DNA from: Lujinxingia litoralis
GTDB lineage: Bacteria; Myxococcota_A; Bradymonadia; Bradymonadales; Bradymonadaceae
Direction: 5' to 3'
Length of the DNA: 64,000 nucleotides
NCBI RefSeq assembly: GCF_003260125.1
Contig: NZ_QHKO01000004.1
Coordinates: forward strand, 412,780 to 476,779
The position numbers and the translations under genes are program-made. The notes under the pieces are model-generated. The model was not told the DNA's origin, did no database searches, and saw only the letters and a program-made list of their open reading frames with translations. Each line of letters opens with the position of its first letter. Within the stretch, counting starts at the first letter, position 1. This document shows positions 34,149 to 43,217 of this stretch, piece after piece.

Positions 34149-34964
34149 TTACGCTGAGGTCTTCGCGACCTTCCAGCGCTCAAAGCGCCGCATCATGTTG
34201 TCTTCAAAGGCCATGGCTCGATCCAGGGTGATGACCTGGCTCTGCATCGCGTCAAAAAGTCCGCTGCACATCGCCAGCACCGCCTCCCCGCACTCCTCAG
34301 GGCTCAGCAGATCCGAGCGCTTAATGCCCTCCCCTTCCAAAAAGGTCCAGAACTCCTCGCCGAACATCGCCTCAAAGCTCTCGGTCGCGACCATACCAAA
34401 GCGCAGCACGTTGACCCGAGTGCCCTCCTCCCGCAGATGCGACCCCATATAGCGCGCAAACACCTCGAGCACGCTCTTGGACGCCGCCACAAAGTCATAC
34501 CCCGGGTAAGAGCGATCGGCTCCGTCGCTGGAGATGCCCAACACATAGGCCGGATAGCGACCAAAGCGCTTATGAATCGCCTCCACATGACTCACCAGCG
34601 GCCAGGTGCTGTACTCCAGGCTCTTAAAGAGCGAGCGCTTCTTGTAGCTCGCCAGCGTGGGCGTTCGCGCCGCAAAGGCCACGTTGCTCACGAAGAAATC
34701 CACCCCTTCGTGAGACTCGCCAATGGCGTCCATCAGCGCCTCGATGTCCTCGTCATTGGCCACGTCTGCCCCCACCAACAGGGGGCGCGGAGCACCCACG
34801 GCCTCAAAGCGCTCAAAGAGCTCGGCCTCATCGGCCGAACCCCAGCGGTAGGTGAGCACACACCGGGCGCCCGCTTCTCCGAGTTTCAGCGCGCTTCCCA
34901 GGCCAATCCCCTTGGTGCCACCGGTAATCAGGGCCACCTTGCCGCTCAGATCGATCGAAATCAC
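34149..34964 (-). CDS. FabL-like enoyl-ACP reductase (SDR)
   Basis: 271 residues from GTG 34964, preceded by AGGAG at five bases. Rossmann motif GGTKGIGLGSA. The active-site lysine in VAASKSVLE is preceded seven residues earlier by Tyr (Y-D-F-V-A-A-S-K), giving the Y-x6-K spacing of enoyl reductases FabI/FabL rather than the Y-x3-K of ketoreductases. The residue at K-4 is Val, so classical SDR chemistry is unlikely. In the operon it supplies the last reductive step after ketoreductase and dehydratase. Confidence 0.82.
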   Translation of the reverse strand: MISIDLSGKVALITGGTKGIGLGSALKLGEAGARCVLTYRWGSADEAELFERFEAVGAPRPLLVGADVANDEDIEALMDAIGESHEGVDFFVSNVAFAARTPTLASYKKRSLFKSLEYSTWPLVSHVEAIHKRFGRYPAYVLGISSDGADRSYPGYDFVAASKSVLEVFARYMGSHLREEGTRVNVLRFGMVATESFEAMFGEEFWTFLEGEGIKRSDLLSPEECGEAVLAMCSGLFDAMQSQVITLDRAMAFEDNMMRRFERWKVAKTSA

Positions 34965-35039
34965 AACCACTCCTCAACGCCCGCAGGCGTTGTCCGTCTT
35001 CATAAAAAGCGCGCTCCCCACAGGAGCGCCGCCTGAATC

Positions 35040-35789
35040 TCAGGGGGCCACGTCGAGCCCGCCACTGACATGCAGCGTCGCGCCATTGATAAAACCCGAA
35101 CTCCGCTGGCTCAAAAACCACACGGCCTCGGCAACCTCCTCGGCGCTGCCCACCCGGCCCACCGGACAATGCTCCTGCCAGTGCGCCTGAACCCGCGCAT
35201 CCAGCTCCCGGGTCATTTCCGTCGCGATCAGCCCGGGCACCACCACGTTGGCCGTGATGCCGCGGGGGCCGTACTCCTTCGCCAGGCTTTTGGTCAAGGC
35301 GACAAGTCCCGCTTTGCTCGCTGCGTAATTGGCCTGACCGCTGGCGCCCTCCTGAGCGATCGAGGAGACATTGACGATGCGACCGTAGCGCTGCCCCATA
35401 AAGTGCATCAACGCCGCACGTGCAACATAAAAGGGCCCGCTCAGGTTGGTATCAAGCACCTCCTGCCAGGCCTCATCGCTCATCATCGCCAGCGCCTGAT
35501 TGCGCATCACCCCGGCGTTGTTCACCACCACATCCAGGCCGTTGAGCGCGTCGATCACCTCATAGAGCGCGTCTTCAACCTGAGCACTCTCGCGAACATC
35601 GAGCTTCAGCGCCTTGATACACCCGCCGCCTTCCAGCGCTTCGAGCTCGGCCACCGCGTTGTCGGCAGCCTCATCGTTCGCCCGGTAGGTCAGCGCCAGC
35701 GACCAGCCCTCGCGGGCCATACGCCGGGCCATGGCCAGGCCCAATCCCCGGGTACCTCCGGTGATCAACACACGTTGGGGGGAATGCAT
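35040..35789 (-). CDS. FabG-like 3-oxoacyl-ACP reductase
   Basis: 249 residues from ATG 35789 with GGAGG upstream. Motifs: GGTRGLGLA, NNAGV, VNVSSIAQ and the catalytic ANYAASKAG (Y-x3-K), with the C-terminal GFINGATLHVSGG typical of FabG. Its start codon overlaps the stop of FAAL-ACP-KS by one base (TGATG), so translation is coupled. It probably reduces the 3-oxoacyl chain made by the KS of that protein. It is separate from any fatty-acid synthesis cluster in this window. Confidence 0.92.
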   Translation of the reverse strand: MHSPQRVLITGGTRGLGLAMARRMAREGWSLALTYRANDEAADNAVAELEALEGGGCIKALKLDVRESAQVEDALYEVIDALNGLDVVVNNAGVMRNQALAMMSDEAWQEVLDTNLSGPFYVARAALMHFMGQRYGRIVNVSSIAQEGASGQANYAASKAGLVALTKSLAKEYGPRGITANVVVPGLIATEMTRELDARVQAHWQEHCPVGRVGSAEEVAEAVWFLSQRSSGFINGATLHVSGGLDVAP

Positions 35790-38700
35790 CACTCACCTCC
35801 TTTAGGGCCACACGAATCCACGCCGCGATGAAGCATCTGACCTTCCTTCGGCCAGAAGCGCTTGCGCTCATACACGCGAAGCCCGGGCTGTGCCACCGCG
35901 CCGCGACGGGCCTGCTCCGGCGCCGACTCCAGCACCACATGGGCGTTCGTCCCGCCAAACCCAAAGCCACTGAGCCCGGCGCGCAACGCCTGCCCATGCT
36001 GCCCTTCCCAGCTCCGGGCGGAGTCGACCACTTCCAGCGCACTGCCGACCAATTCACTGGCCGCGCTCGGACGCTCAAAGTTCAGATGCGGCACCAGCGT
36101 CTTCTGAGAGAGCATCAGCGCCACCTTGATCAACCCGGCCATGCCCGCGGCGGCCTCCAGATGCCCCACGTTGGTCTTCACCGAGCCCAGCGCCACCTTC
36201 GACGCCTCTTCCGCCCGTCCGACCCCGAAGACCTTCTGCAGGCTCTGCGCCTCGATCGCATCACCCAGCTCCGTGCCGGTCCCGTGAGCCTCCACGTAAT
36301 CGACCGCGCCGCGTTCCAGACCGGCGTCCGCCCAGGCCTCTTCGATCACCGCCTGTTGCGAGCGTCCGTTAGGCGCGGTCAGTCCGTTGGTCTGACCGTC
36401 TTGATTGACCGCCGTGCCCCGAACCACCGCCCAGATGCGATCGCCAGCGGCCAACGCGTCTTCAAGACGCTTGACCACAACCACCCCGCACCCTTCCCCA
36501 CGCACATATCCGTTGGCCCCTTCGTCAAAGGTCTTGCAGAGCCCCTCCGGAGAGAGCATCCCGGCCTGCGAGAAGGCCACCGACACCTGCGGGTCCAGGA
36601 TCGCATTGACCCCGCCCACCACTGCCTGATCGCAACGGCCCGCCCGCAGGTTCAAGACCGCCTGGTCCAGCGCCACCAGACTCGAGGAGCAGGCCGTATC
36701 GACCACCTGACTCGGCCCCCGCAAATCCCAGGCGTAGGAGAGGCGATTGGCCGTGATGCTGGCCGACAGACCGGTGCCGGCACGCACCGCCGCCCCCTGA
36801 TAGAGGCGCGCAAAATCGCTGCCGCTCTGCCCGATAAACACCCCGGTGCGACTTCTCGCCAGGCGCTCGGCGCTGAGCCCCGCATCTTCGAGCGCATGCC
36901 AGGCCACCTCCATCACCAGCCGCTGCTGTGGGTCCATCGCCCGGGCCTCCCGCGGCGAAATCCCGAAGAAAGACGCGTCAAAGTGGTCAAGGCCCTCAAC
37001 AAACCCGCCCCGGGCACTGACCATCACGTCGTATCCCGGCGCGCTCGACTCCAGATAGTCCTCTTTGCGCCATCGCCAGCCGGGCACCTCGCTGATTCCG
37101 CACTCACCACCGTGCAGCATCTGCCAGAAGGCCTCCACACCCTCGGCCTTCGGGAAGCGACAGGCCATCCCCACAATCGCCACCGCCCCTTCCAACGCAT
37201 CTGCCTCCCGGCGCGCGCCACGCGTCTCAGACGCTTCGCCCGCGGGCGCAGGAGGCCCCTCACCCGCCCCTTCCACATGACGAGCCAGCTCGGCAATCGT
37301 CGGAAAATCATAAAGCGTGGTCGCCGAGAGGGTCACACCAAAGCGCTCCTCCAACTCACCGACCAGTCCCACGGCCTCGGCCGAGCCGAGCCCGTAGTTG
37401 GCAAAGGGCGCGCGCAGGCTCACCGCCGCAGGAGCCACACCGGCCTCCTGAGCCACGCGATCCCGCAACCACAACGCCACATCACCCACGGGTTTCGCCG
37501 GCTTCAGCGCCTCGACTGCGCGATCGCTCGGCGTCGCCGAGCCGCTGCCTGCATCGCCAACCTCCGCGCCCCGTTGAGCGCTGGCGATGACGTCCAGCGT
37601 ACCGTGCTCATACGCGTTACGAGTGGCCCGGCGCTGGATCTTGCCACTGGACGTCTTCTCGATCGTGCGGGCTTTGATCAGCACCACATCAAAGGGGTTT
37701 ACCTCATGCCCCTTCACCAGCGCCCGACGCACCGACGCGATGATCTCATCGGCACGATCGACGGCCCCCTTATCAATCTCGTGCACGACCACCAGGCGTT
37801 CTTCACCCTCGGTGCTCAGCGCAAAGGCCGCGCCACAACCGGCACGCAGCCCCGGATCCACACCTTCGACGGTCGCCTCCAGATCCTGGGGGTAATGGTT
37901 CACCCCACGGATCACCACCAGGTCTTTTAGACGGCCGGTTACCACCAGCTCCCCGTCTTTCAGCGCGCCCAGGTCACCGGTACGCAGGTACGCCTGCTCC
38001 TCACCCCGAAGACGCGCCCCAAACACCTCCTGATTCACCTCCGGCCGCTCCCAATACCCGCGGGCAACGCTACCGCCGGCGAGCCAGATTTCGCCGACCT
38101 GACCATCCTCGCAGGCTTGGAGGGTGTCGGGGTTGACGATCTTCACTTCGAAGTCGCCCACCGGCTGACCGCAGCTCGGCCACATCACCCCCTCGATCTC
38201 CACCTCCACCGGCTCGACCATCCGCTCCGGCGTAGACACCAGCAGCCCGACCTCGGCCAGACCGTACGAGGGCGAAAAGGCAGCGCGCTGGAAGCCCGCC
38301 GGAGCGAAGTAGTCGGCAAAGCGCTCGACCGTGCTCATGCGCACCGGTTCCGCGCCGTTGCACGCCACCTCCCAGCACGAGAGATCCAGCCCCTGGAGCA
38401 CCTCCTCAGAGACCCGACGCACGCAGAGATCAAAGGCAAAGTTCGGCGCCGCTGACAGCGTGCCCCGGTACTTCGAGAAGGCCTCCAGCCAGCGCTGGGG
38501 CTTTTTGAGAAAGTCCAGCGGCGACATCACCACACTGGTGCAGCCTTTATAGACCGGCAGGATCACACCCCCGATCAAGCCCATGTCGTGATAGAGCGGC
38601 AGCCAGCTCACGATCACATCATCGGCCGCCGCCTGATACCCGATCTCAATGAGCGCTTCGTTCTTAAGCAGGGTGCGGTGGTCGAGCATCACCCCCTTGG

Positions 38701-39244
38701 GGTTGCCCGTCGACCCGGAGGTGTACTGCAAAAAGGCCAGGGTCTCGGCATCGATGGTCGGCGGCTGCCAGCGGGCCGCCAACTCGTCGTCGATCACGTC
38801 GGTGGCCACCCAGCGCAGCGTCGCGAGCCCGGGCGATTCCATCGCGAGAAACTCGGCCATCTGGGCAATCGGTTCCGTGGTCAACGCGACGGTCGCCCGC
38901 GCGTCGTCGACGATCGCCTGAAGTCGGGGCAGCGTGCGTTGCAGGCGCGTGGGATCCGGCGGATACGCCGGCACCGCGATCACTCCGGCGTAGAGGCAGC
39001 CAAAGAAGGCCGCGATATAATCCAGCGAGGGCGGATACAGGATCAACGCGCGCTCCCCGGGCGCCATCGTCTCCTGCAAATGCGCCCCAATGGCGCGCGC
39101 GCGCCGGTCCAGGTCGGCAAAACTCAGCCGCCCACCTTCGCGCTCCCCATCTTCCAGAAAAATATAGGCGATCTTATCGCCCTGCGACGCCACGCGCTCA
39201 CGCAACGTGTCGACCAGAGTGTTGGAACGGTCCTGCTTTGACAC
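35789..39244 (-). CDS. FAAL-ACP-KS multidomain synthase
   Basis: 1,151 residues from GTG 39244 (GGAG five bases upstream). Domain 1 (1-550): fatty acyl-AMP ligase, with TSGSTGNPKG (175-184), SWLPLYHDMGLIGG and a C-terminal KTSSGKIQRR. Domain 2 (585-660): carrier protein, phosphopantetheine site Ser621 in YGLGSAEA. Domain 3 (685-1,120): ketosynthase with Cys852 in DTACSSS, His987 in EAHGTG and His1028 in KTNVGHLEA. There is no acyltransferase domain, so malonyl must come from a separate AT such as FabD. It loads a free fatty acid as acyl-AMP and can add one or more C2 units. First gene of the operon. Confidence 0.94.
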   Translation of the reverse strand: MSKQDRSNTLVDTLRERVASQGDKIAYIFLEDGEREGGRLSFADLDRRARAIGAHLQETMAPGERALILYPPSLDYIAAFFGCLYAGVIAVPAYPPDPTRLQRTLPRLQAIVDDARATVALTTEPIAQMAEFLAMESPGLATLRWVATDVIDDELAARWQPPTIDAETLAFLQYTSGSTGNPKGVMLDHRTLLKNEALIEIGYQAAADDVIVSWLPLYHDMGLIGGVILPVYKGCTSVVMSPLDFLKKPQRWLEAFSKYRGTLSAAPNFAFDLCVRRVSEEVLQGLDLSCWEVACNGAEPVRMSTVERFADYFAPAGFQRAAFSPSYGLAEVGLLVSTPERMVEPVEVEIEGVMWPSCGQPVGDFEVKIVNPDTLQACEDGQVGEIWLAGGSVARGYWERPEVNQEVFGARLRGEEQAYLRTGDLGALKDGELVVTGRLKDLVVIRGVNHYPQDLEATVEGVDPGLRAGCGAAFALSTEGEERLVVVHEIDKGAVDRADEIIASVRRALVKGHEVNPFDVVLIKARTIEKTSSGKIQRRATRNAYEHGTLDVIASAQRGAEVGDAGSGSATPSDRAVEALKPAKPVGDVALWLRDRVAQEAGVAPAAVSLRAPFANYGLGSAEAVGLVGELEERFGVTLSATTLYDFPTIAELARHVEGAGEGPPAPAGEASETRGARREADALEGAVAIVGMACRFPKAEGVEAFWQMLHGGECGISEVPGWRWRKEDYLESSAPGYDVMVSARGGFVEGLDHFDASFFGISPREARAMDPQQRLVMEVAWHALEDAGLSAERLARSRTGVFIGQSGSDFARLYQGAAVRAGTGLSASITANRLSYAWDLRGPSQVVDTACSSSLVALDQAVLNLRAGRCDQAVVGGVNAILDPQVSVAFSQAGMLSPEGLCKTFDEGANGYVRGEGCGVVVVKRLEDALAAGDRIWAVVRGTAVNQDGQTNGLTAPNGRSQQAVIEEAWADAGLERGAVDYVEAHGTGTELGDAIEAQSLQKVFGVGRAEEASKVALGSVKTNVGHLEAAAGMAGLIKVALMLSQKTLVPHLNFERPSAASELVGSALEVVDSARSWEGQHGQALRAGLSGFGFGGTNAHVVLESAPEQARRGAVAQPGLRVYERKRFWPKEGQMLHRGVDSCGPKGGE

Positions 39245-39367
39245 ATCAACTCCTTGAAAATCGCGCCGGGACTCGGGGGGACACAGCTCACCCCACAGGG
39301 GGGGCTGTCCCGGCAAGCGCCTCCCTTTAGCCAGAGGGACGCACGAGTTTCAAGAAGAGAAAAAGAC

Positions 39368-39383
39368 CGACCAACCGGTCGGA
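39368..39383. promoter_or_regulatory. Inverted repeat, candidate operator of the FAAL operon
   Basis: CCGACC-AACC-GGTCGG is a perfect 6 bp inverted repeat, preceded by an A-rich tract, about 125 bp before the GTG of the FAAL-ACP-KS gene and 42 bp outside the 3' end of trmH. The size and sequence resemble TetR-family operators. No regulator gene is adjacent. Confidence 0.5.
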
Positions 39384-39425
39384 AGTCCTTAGAGTTCCAT
39401 TACTTAGCTTCGGCAACGCCTCGAC

Positions 39426-40085
39426 TCACGCCTGAAGGCCCAACAGACGGGTCACCAGACGCTCGCCCTGGTTGACAGCTCGCAGGTAGTAGACGGCCTT
39501 CAAGATCTGCATCTCACGGGCGCTCAGATCACCGACCTTGCCCAGCTTATCCTGACGCTGGCGTGTCGCCTCGTACATGGAGAGCGCACCAGCCACCGAG
39601 ATGTTGAAGCTCTGTACAAAGCCCCGCATCGGAATGATGCAGCGGTGATCGGCCGCTGCGGCGACCTCCTCGCAGACACCGTCACGTTCATTGCCCAGCA
39701 CCAGCGCCGTGGGCCGGGTAAAATCGATGGTCTCCAGCGGCACTGCCGCCTCCAGATGCGTGGCCACCACCTGAAACCCCTGCGACTGAAGGTGCGTGAC
39801 GCAGGCCGTTGGATCTTTCCAGGTCGTCAGATCCAGCCACTTATCGGCCCCCTGGGTCACCCGAGCAGAGACCTTCTTTACCGGCTGGGTGTCGATGATA
39901 TGCGCGTTCAGCGCCCCGAGGCCCTCCGCGGTACGCAGAACCGCGGCGATATTGCCGGTATCAAAAATACCGTCGAGCACTGGTACGATCGACTTGCAGC
40001 GAGTCGTCACCACCTGATCGATGCGCTCGCGGCGTCGCTCCGAGATATGCGGAGCGAGCAGATCGAGGATCTCCTGCGACGTCAT
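39426..40085 (-). CDS. trmH: TrmH-type SpoU tRNA 2'-O-methyltransferase
   Basis: 219 residues from ATG 40085, supported by AGGAG six bases upstream; longer in-frame starts lack this. SpoU/SPOUT motifs: FDTGNIAAVLRTAEGLG (motif 1), ALVLGNERDGVCEEV (motif 2) and IPMRGFVQSFNISVAGALSMYEATR (motif 3, trefoil knot). The N-terminal helix region and length match TrmH (about 229 in E. coli), which methylates G18 in tRNA. A C-terminal helical tail (LSAREMQILKAVYYLRAV) matches too. Confidence 0.88.
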   Translation of the reverse strand: MTSQEILDLLAPHISERRRERIDQVVTTRCKSIVPVLDGIFDTGNIAAVLRTAEGLGALNAHIIDTQPVKKVSARVTQGADKWLDLTTWKDPTACVTHLQSQGFQVVATHLEAAVPLETIDFTRPTALVLGNERDGVCEEVAAAADHRCIIPMRGFVQSFNISVAGALSMYEATRQRQDKLGKVGDLSAREMQILKAVYYLRAVNQGERLVTRLLGLQA

Positions 40086-40314
40086 CCTAAGCTCCTCGGT
40101 CATCCCCAGGAGCGCTCCCACCTCGATCGGATCGTTATACCCAAACACGTGCTGGCCTCGCGTTTCGTGCCTTTCATGGATCGTGCGTGCGTCGTGCGCA
40201 TCGCCCCACAGGCCGGATGCCCGCAGGGGCGCACCTTAGATCAGGGCCGCCACCGTGCCAACGATCGCGACGAGGATCGCCCGGCGCTAAAACTCACGCT
40301 TTCATAGCGTCGAC

Positions 40315-40343
40315 TTGACGCGCCCCCCTGGCATGTGTATGCC
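40315..40343 (+). promoter_or_regulatory. Possible promoter of the rplU-rpmA operon
   Basis: TTGACG (40315-40320), 17 bp spacer, TATGCC (40338-40343). It leaves a leader of about 195 nt before rplU. The remaining noncoding sequence between trmH and rplU (40086-40545) shows no gene. Confidence 0.4.
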
Positions 40344-40545
40344 TTGCAGTCCCTCTGCGTACCCATTTTTTGTGGGCACGTTTGGGTGCGCCCCGCTCCT
40401 TATCGCGATACGGCGCGCTCGCTATACCTTGTGTGAGCTTGTAAAGAGACTGTCATCAGGAGTCGCCCGTCCACCACGCATGATGGCCAATCATTGGACT
40501 TCAGCGGGCCTCCACTGAAAAAAATACACTAAGCAGGAGCGAATC

Positions 40546-40866
40546 ATGCACGCTGTGATCCGTACGGGCGGTAAGCAGTACCGCGTCAAGCCGGGCGACG
40601 AGTTCAACATCGAGAAAATTGCCGACGCCGAAAAGGGCGGCACCATCACCTTCGACCAGGTTCTGGCCGTGGGCGAAGGTGACGACATCACCCTGGGTGC
40701 CCCGCTGGTCGAAGGCGCCACCGTGGTGGCCGACGTCGTTGTGGGCCACGGGCGTGCCCGCAAGGTCATCGTCTTCAAGAAGAAGCGTCGCAAGGGCTAC
40801 CGCGTCAAGCGCGGCCATCGTCAGCCCTTTACTCGCATCAAGATCAAAGAAGTTAACGCCGGCTAA
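40546..40866 (+). CDS. rplU: Ribosomal protein bL21
   Basis: 106 residues, normal length. It opens MHAVIRTGGKQYRVKPGD and contains VFKKKRRKGYRVKRGHRQPFT, the signature of bL21, which binds 23S rRNA domain I with bL20. First gene of the conserved rplU-rpmA-obgE cluster. Confidence 0.98.
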   Translation: MHAVIRTGGKQYRVKPGDEFNIEKIADAEKGGTITFDQVLAVGEGDDITLGAPLVEGATVVADVVVGHGRARKVIVFKKKRRKGYRVKRGHRQPFTRIKIKEVNAG

Positions 40867-40920
40867 GGTGCCTTAAGCGCCCTTTCCCCCCCGGCCCTTC
40901 AAGGCTTAAAGGAGTTCGTC

Positions 40921-41193
40921 ATGGCTCATAAAAAAGGTCAAGGTAGTTCGCGTAACGGTCGCGACTCCAACGCGCAACGCCGTGGTGTTAAGAAGTTCGG
41001 TGGTGAGCAGGTCGTCGCCGGCAACATCATCGTGCGCCAGCTGGGCACCAAGTTTCACCCGGGGCGTAACGTCGGTCTGGGCCGCGATTACACCCTCTTC
41101 GCCACCACCGACGGTGTGGTGAAGTTCGAGACCCGCGCCGGCAAGCGTAAGTTTGTCTCGGTGTACCCCATCGACGAAGCGGCCGCCGAATAA
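40921..41193 (+). CDS. rpmA: Ribosomal protein bL27
   Basis: 90 residues. [17 protein letters not shown] and [19 protein letters not shown] are diagnostic. The N-terminus begins directly with the mature-type sequence, without the cleavable extension found in Firmicutes, so it can reach the peptidyl-transferase centre unprocessed. AAAGGAG precedes the start. Co-transcribed with rplU. Confidence 0.98.
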   Translation: MAHKKGQGSSRNGRDSNAQRRGVKKFGGEQVVAGNIIVRQLGTKFHPGRNVGLGRDYTLFATTDGVVKFETRAGKRKFVSVYPIDEAAAE

Positions 41194-41221
41194 GGCAGCG
41201 CGCATCGCGGTGTGTCTTTGA

Positions 41222-41270
41222 AACGCCCCTGACGCCTGGTCTTACCGGGATGCCGGGGGCGTTTTGTTTT
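41222..41270 (+). terminator. Terminator between rpmA and obgE
   Basis: AACGCCCC (41222-41229) pairs with GGGGCGTT (41256-41263), followed by TTGTTTT. The loop of 26 nt has further weak pairing. It could lower obgE transcription relative to the ribosomal genes. Confidence 0.75.
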
Positions 41271-41296
41271 ATCCACCTGTAGATTTCGGGAAAAGC

Positions 41297-42346
41297 ATGT
41301 TCGTCGATGAAGCAAAGGTCGAGGTCAAGGCCGGGCGCGGGGGCGATGGCGCCCTGGCATTTCGCCGCGAGAAATATGTGCCGCGCGGCGGCCCCACCGG
41401 GGGCGATGGCGGCCGTGGTGGCTCGGTGATCGTGCGCGCAACCCACAACGCCAACACCCTGGCCGACTACCGCCACCGCCGCATGGTGCGCTCCGAGGAT
41501 GGTCGCCCCGGAGGCGGCGACAACAAGACCGGGCGCAATGGCGAGGACGCCATCATTGACGTGCCCGTCGGCACGTTGATCCACGACGCCGGCACCGGTG
41601 AACTCCTGGCCGACCTGATGCGCGATGGCCAGGAAGTGGTGGTGGCCCGGGGGGGAGACGGCGGCCAGGGCAACGCCCGCTTTGCCACCTCCACCAACCG
41701 CGCGCCGCGTCGCCACACCCCCGGCTTCCCCGGGGAGGAGCGCATGCTTCGCCTGGAGCTCAAGCTCATCGCCGACGTGGGACTGGTGGGCTTTCCCTCG
41801 GTGGGCAAGTCCACGATCATCTCGATGATCTCCTCGGCGCGACCCAAGATCGCCGACTACCCCTTCACCACCATCGTCCCCAACCTGGGCGTGGTGAAGT
41901 GGAAGAACCTACGCGAGTTTGTGGTTGCGGATATCCCCGGCCTTATCGAAGGCGCCCACAGCGGCCAGGGTCTGGGCATTCAGTTTTTGCGCCACGTCGA
42001 GCGTACCAACCTCCTGGTGCACGTGCTTGAGGTCACGCCGCAGCTCGAAGGGCAGCCCGACGGGCGCGACCCCATCGGCGACTACGAGGTGATCGTGCGC
42101 GAGCTGGAGAAGTTCAACCCTGAGCTCTTGAACCGCCCGCAGATGGTGGTGCTCAACAAGATCGATCTGCCATACGTCGCCGAACGTGAAGAAGAGCTAC
42201 GCGCCCACTTTGAAGACACGCTGGGCCTGCCCTTTATCGCGATCTCGGCCGCCGCAGCCCTTCACCTCGATGAGCTAAAAGACCGCCTTGGCGAGGCGAT
42301 CGCCCAGGGCGGGTTCGGCGAAGAACTGGAGGACTGGGAGAAATGA
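41297..42346 (+). CDS. obgE: Obg-family GTPase
   Basis: 349 residues from ATG 41297. The glycine-rich Obg fold (1-158) has VKAGRGGDGALAFRREKYVPRGGPTGGDGG split motifs; the G domain has GFPSVGKSTI (P-loop), DIPGLIEGAHSGQGLG (G3) and NKID (G4). It lacks the OCT domain found in some Gram-positive forms. Essential GTPase in 50S assembly and the stringent response. It overlaps the next small gene by 4 bp. Confidence 0.97.
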   Translation: MFVDEAKVEVKAGRGGDGALAFRREKYVPRGGPTGGDGGRGGSVIVRATHNANTLADYRHRRMVRSEDGRPGGGDNKTGRNGEDAIIDVPVGTLIHDAGTGELLADLMRDGQEVVVARGGDGGQGNARFATSTNRAPRRHTPGFPGEERMLRLELKLIADVGLVGFPSVGKSTIISMISSARPKIADYPFTTIVPNLGVVKWKNLREFVVADIPGLIEGAHSGQGLGIQFLRHVERTNLLVHVLEVTPQLEGQPDGRDPIGDYEVIVRELEKFNPELLNRPQMVVLNKIDLPYVAEREEELRAHFEDTLGLPFIAISAAAALHLDELKDRLGEAIAQGGFGEELEDWEK

Positions 42347-42573
42347 CCACGGCACACATCTTCTACATCCCGATCATGATCGCCGTCGGCATGCTCGCGG
42401 GATTCTTCCTGGGGCGACGAGCGGCCGAGGTCGAGGCCAAAGATCGTCGCAAGCGCCTGGCTCGCCGCAAGGCCATGGAGGCCCGGCGAGCACAGGCGAG
42501 CGCCGGGGATCCCCCGGCGGAGGGGGTAGCGGTGGTCGGTCAGGAATCCGGTGAGGGGAGCGCGCAAACCTGA
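42343..42573 (+). CDS. Small single-pass membrane protein
   Basis: 76 residues. One N-terminal transmembrane helix (about 7-25: FYIPIMIAVGMLAGFFLG) is followed by a highly basic segment (KDRRKRLARRKAMEARRAQ) and an acidic, disordered tail. Its ATG overlaps the obgE stop (ATGA). The layout, a membrane tether with a positive cytoplasmic helix, could bind nucleic acid, ribosomes or acidic lipids. Function unknown. Confidence 0.6.
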   Translation: MTTAHIFYIPIMIAVGMLAGFFLGRRAAEVEAKDRRKRLARRKAMEARRAQASAGDPPAEGVAVVGQESGEGSAQT

Positions 42574-42671
42574 CTCGCGCCGCGCTCGGGCTTGAAGTAT
42601 CGTGGACGGGTTCCACCATTAGCGAACTCTGGAAGCGAACCCCTTTGAGCCACATCACCGGAGCTTAAAGC

Positions 42672-43217
42672 ATGATCGCAACGCCCGCTCGCACCGCCGC
42701 GCCCATCCGAGCGCTCGCCCTCCCCCTGATCGCCATCGCATCACTGGCTCTGATGACCGGTTGCCCACCAGAGCCCGTGGATGACGAGCCCGACACCGAC
42801 CTTATTGAAGACGCCGGTCCCGACGTCGACCAGGAAGATGCCGACGCCCAACCGGATGCCGATACCGATGTCGGCGAGGACTTCGATCCCGACTTTGTTC
42901 AGATCGCCGAAATCGTCCGTACCACCTGCGCCGTCGCCACCTGCCACGGCTCCAGCCCGGGCGACACCGACCTGCTCTTTGGCGCCAGCGAATCAAACTT
43001 GAGCTATGCGCGCATCGCCGAGGTCTTCGCCGAGTATGAGTCAACCACCGGCGCGAAGTTGATCGTGCCCGGCGACGCTCAGGCCAGCTACCTGGTCACC
43101 GTGATCACCAGCGACGACATCGACATTGTGATGCCCTCGCCGCCCCTGCCGCCGCTGACCGAAGAACAGGTCGATCTCATCACGACCTGGATCAACGACG
43201 GGGCGAACTACCAATGA
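42672..43217 (+). CDS. Lipoprotein with a c-type-cytochrome-like CX4CH motif
   Basis: 181 residues. The signal ends in LALMTGC (lipobox). An Asp-rich linker (about 32-70) leads to a small domain with T-T-C-A-V-A-T-C-H-G, a C-x4-C-H arrangement similar to the short haem-like domains that precede surface proteins in Planctomycetes and Myxococcota, and a later P-S-P-P-L-P-P-L-T-E-E-Q-V-D-L-I-T-T-W-I, also typical there. Haem binding is possible but unproven. It overlaps the next gene by 4 bp (ATGA). Confidence 0.7.
   Translation: MIATPARTAAPIRALALPLIAIASLALMTGCPPEPVDDEPDTDLIEDAGPDVDQEDADAQPDADTDVGEDFDPDFVQIAEIVRTTCAVATCHGSSPGDTDLLFGASESNLSYARIAEVFAEYESTTGAKLIVPGDAQASYLVTVITSDDIDIVMPSPPLPPLTEEQVDLITTWINDGANYQ

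Noticed and set aside
35828..37930. 700-residue plus-strand frame opposite the FAAL-ACP-KS gene
   Set aside because: The opposite strand encodes a complete, motif-rich multidomain enzyme; the plus frame is a GC-rich shadow.
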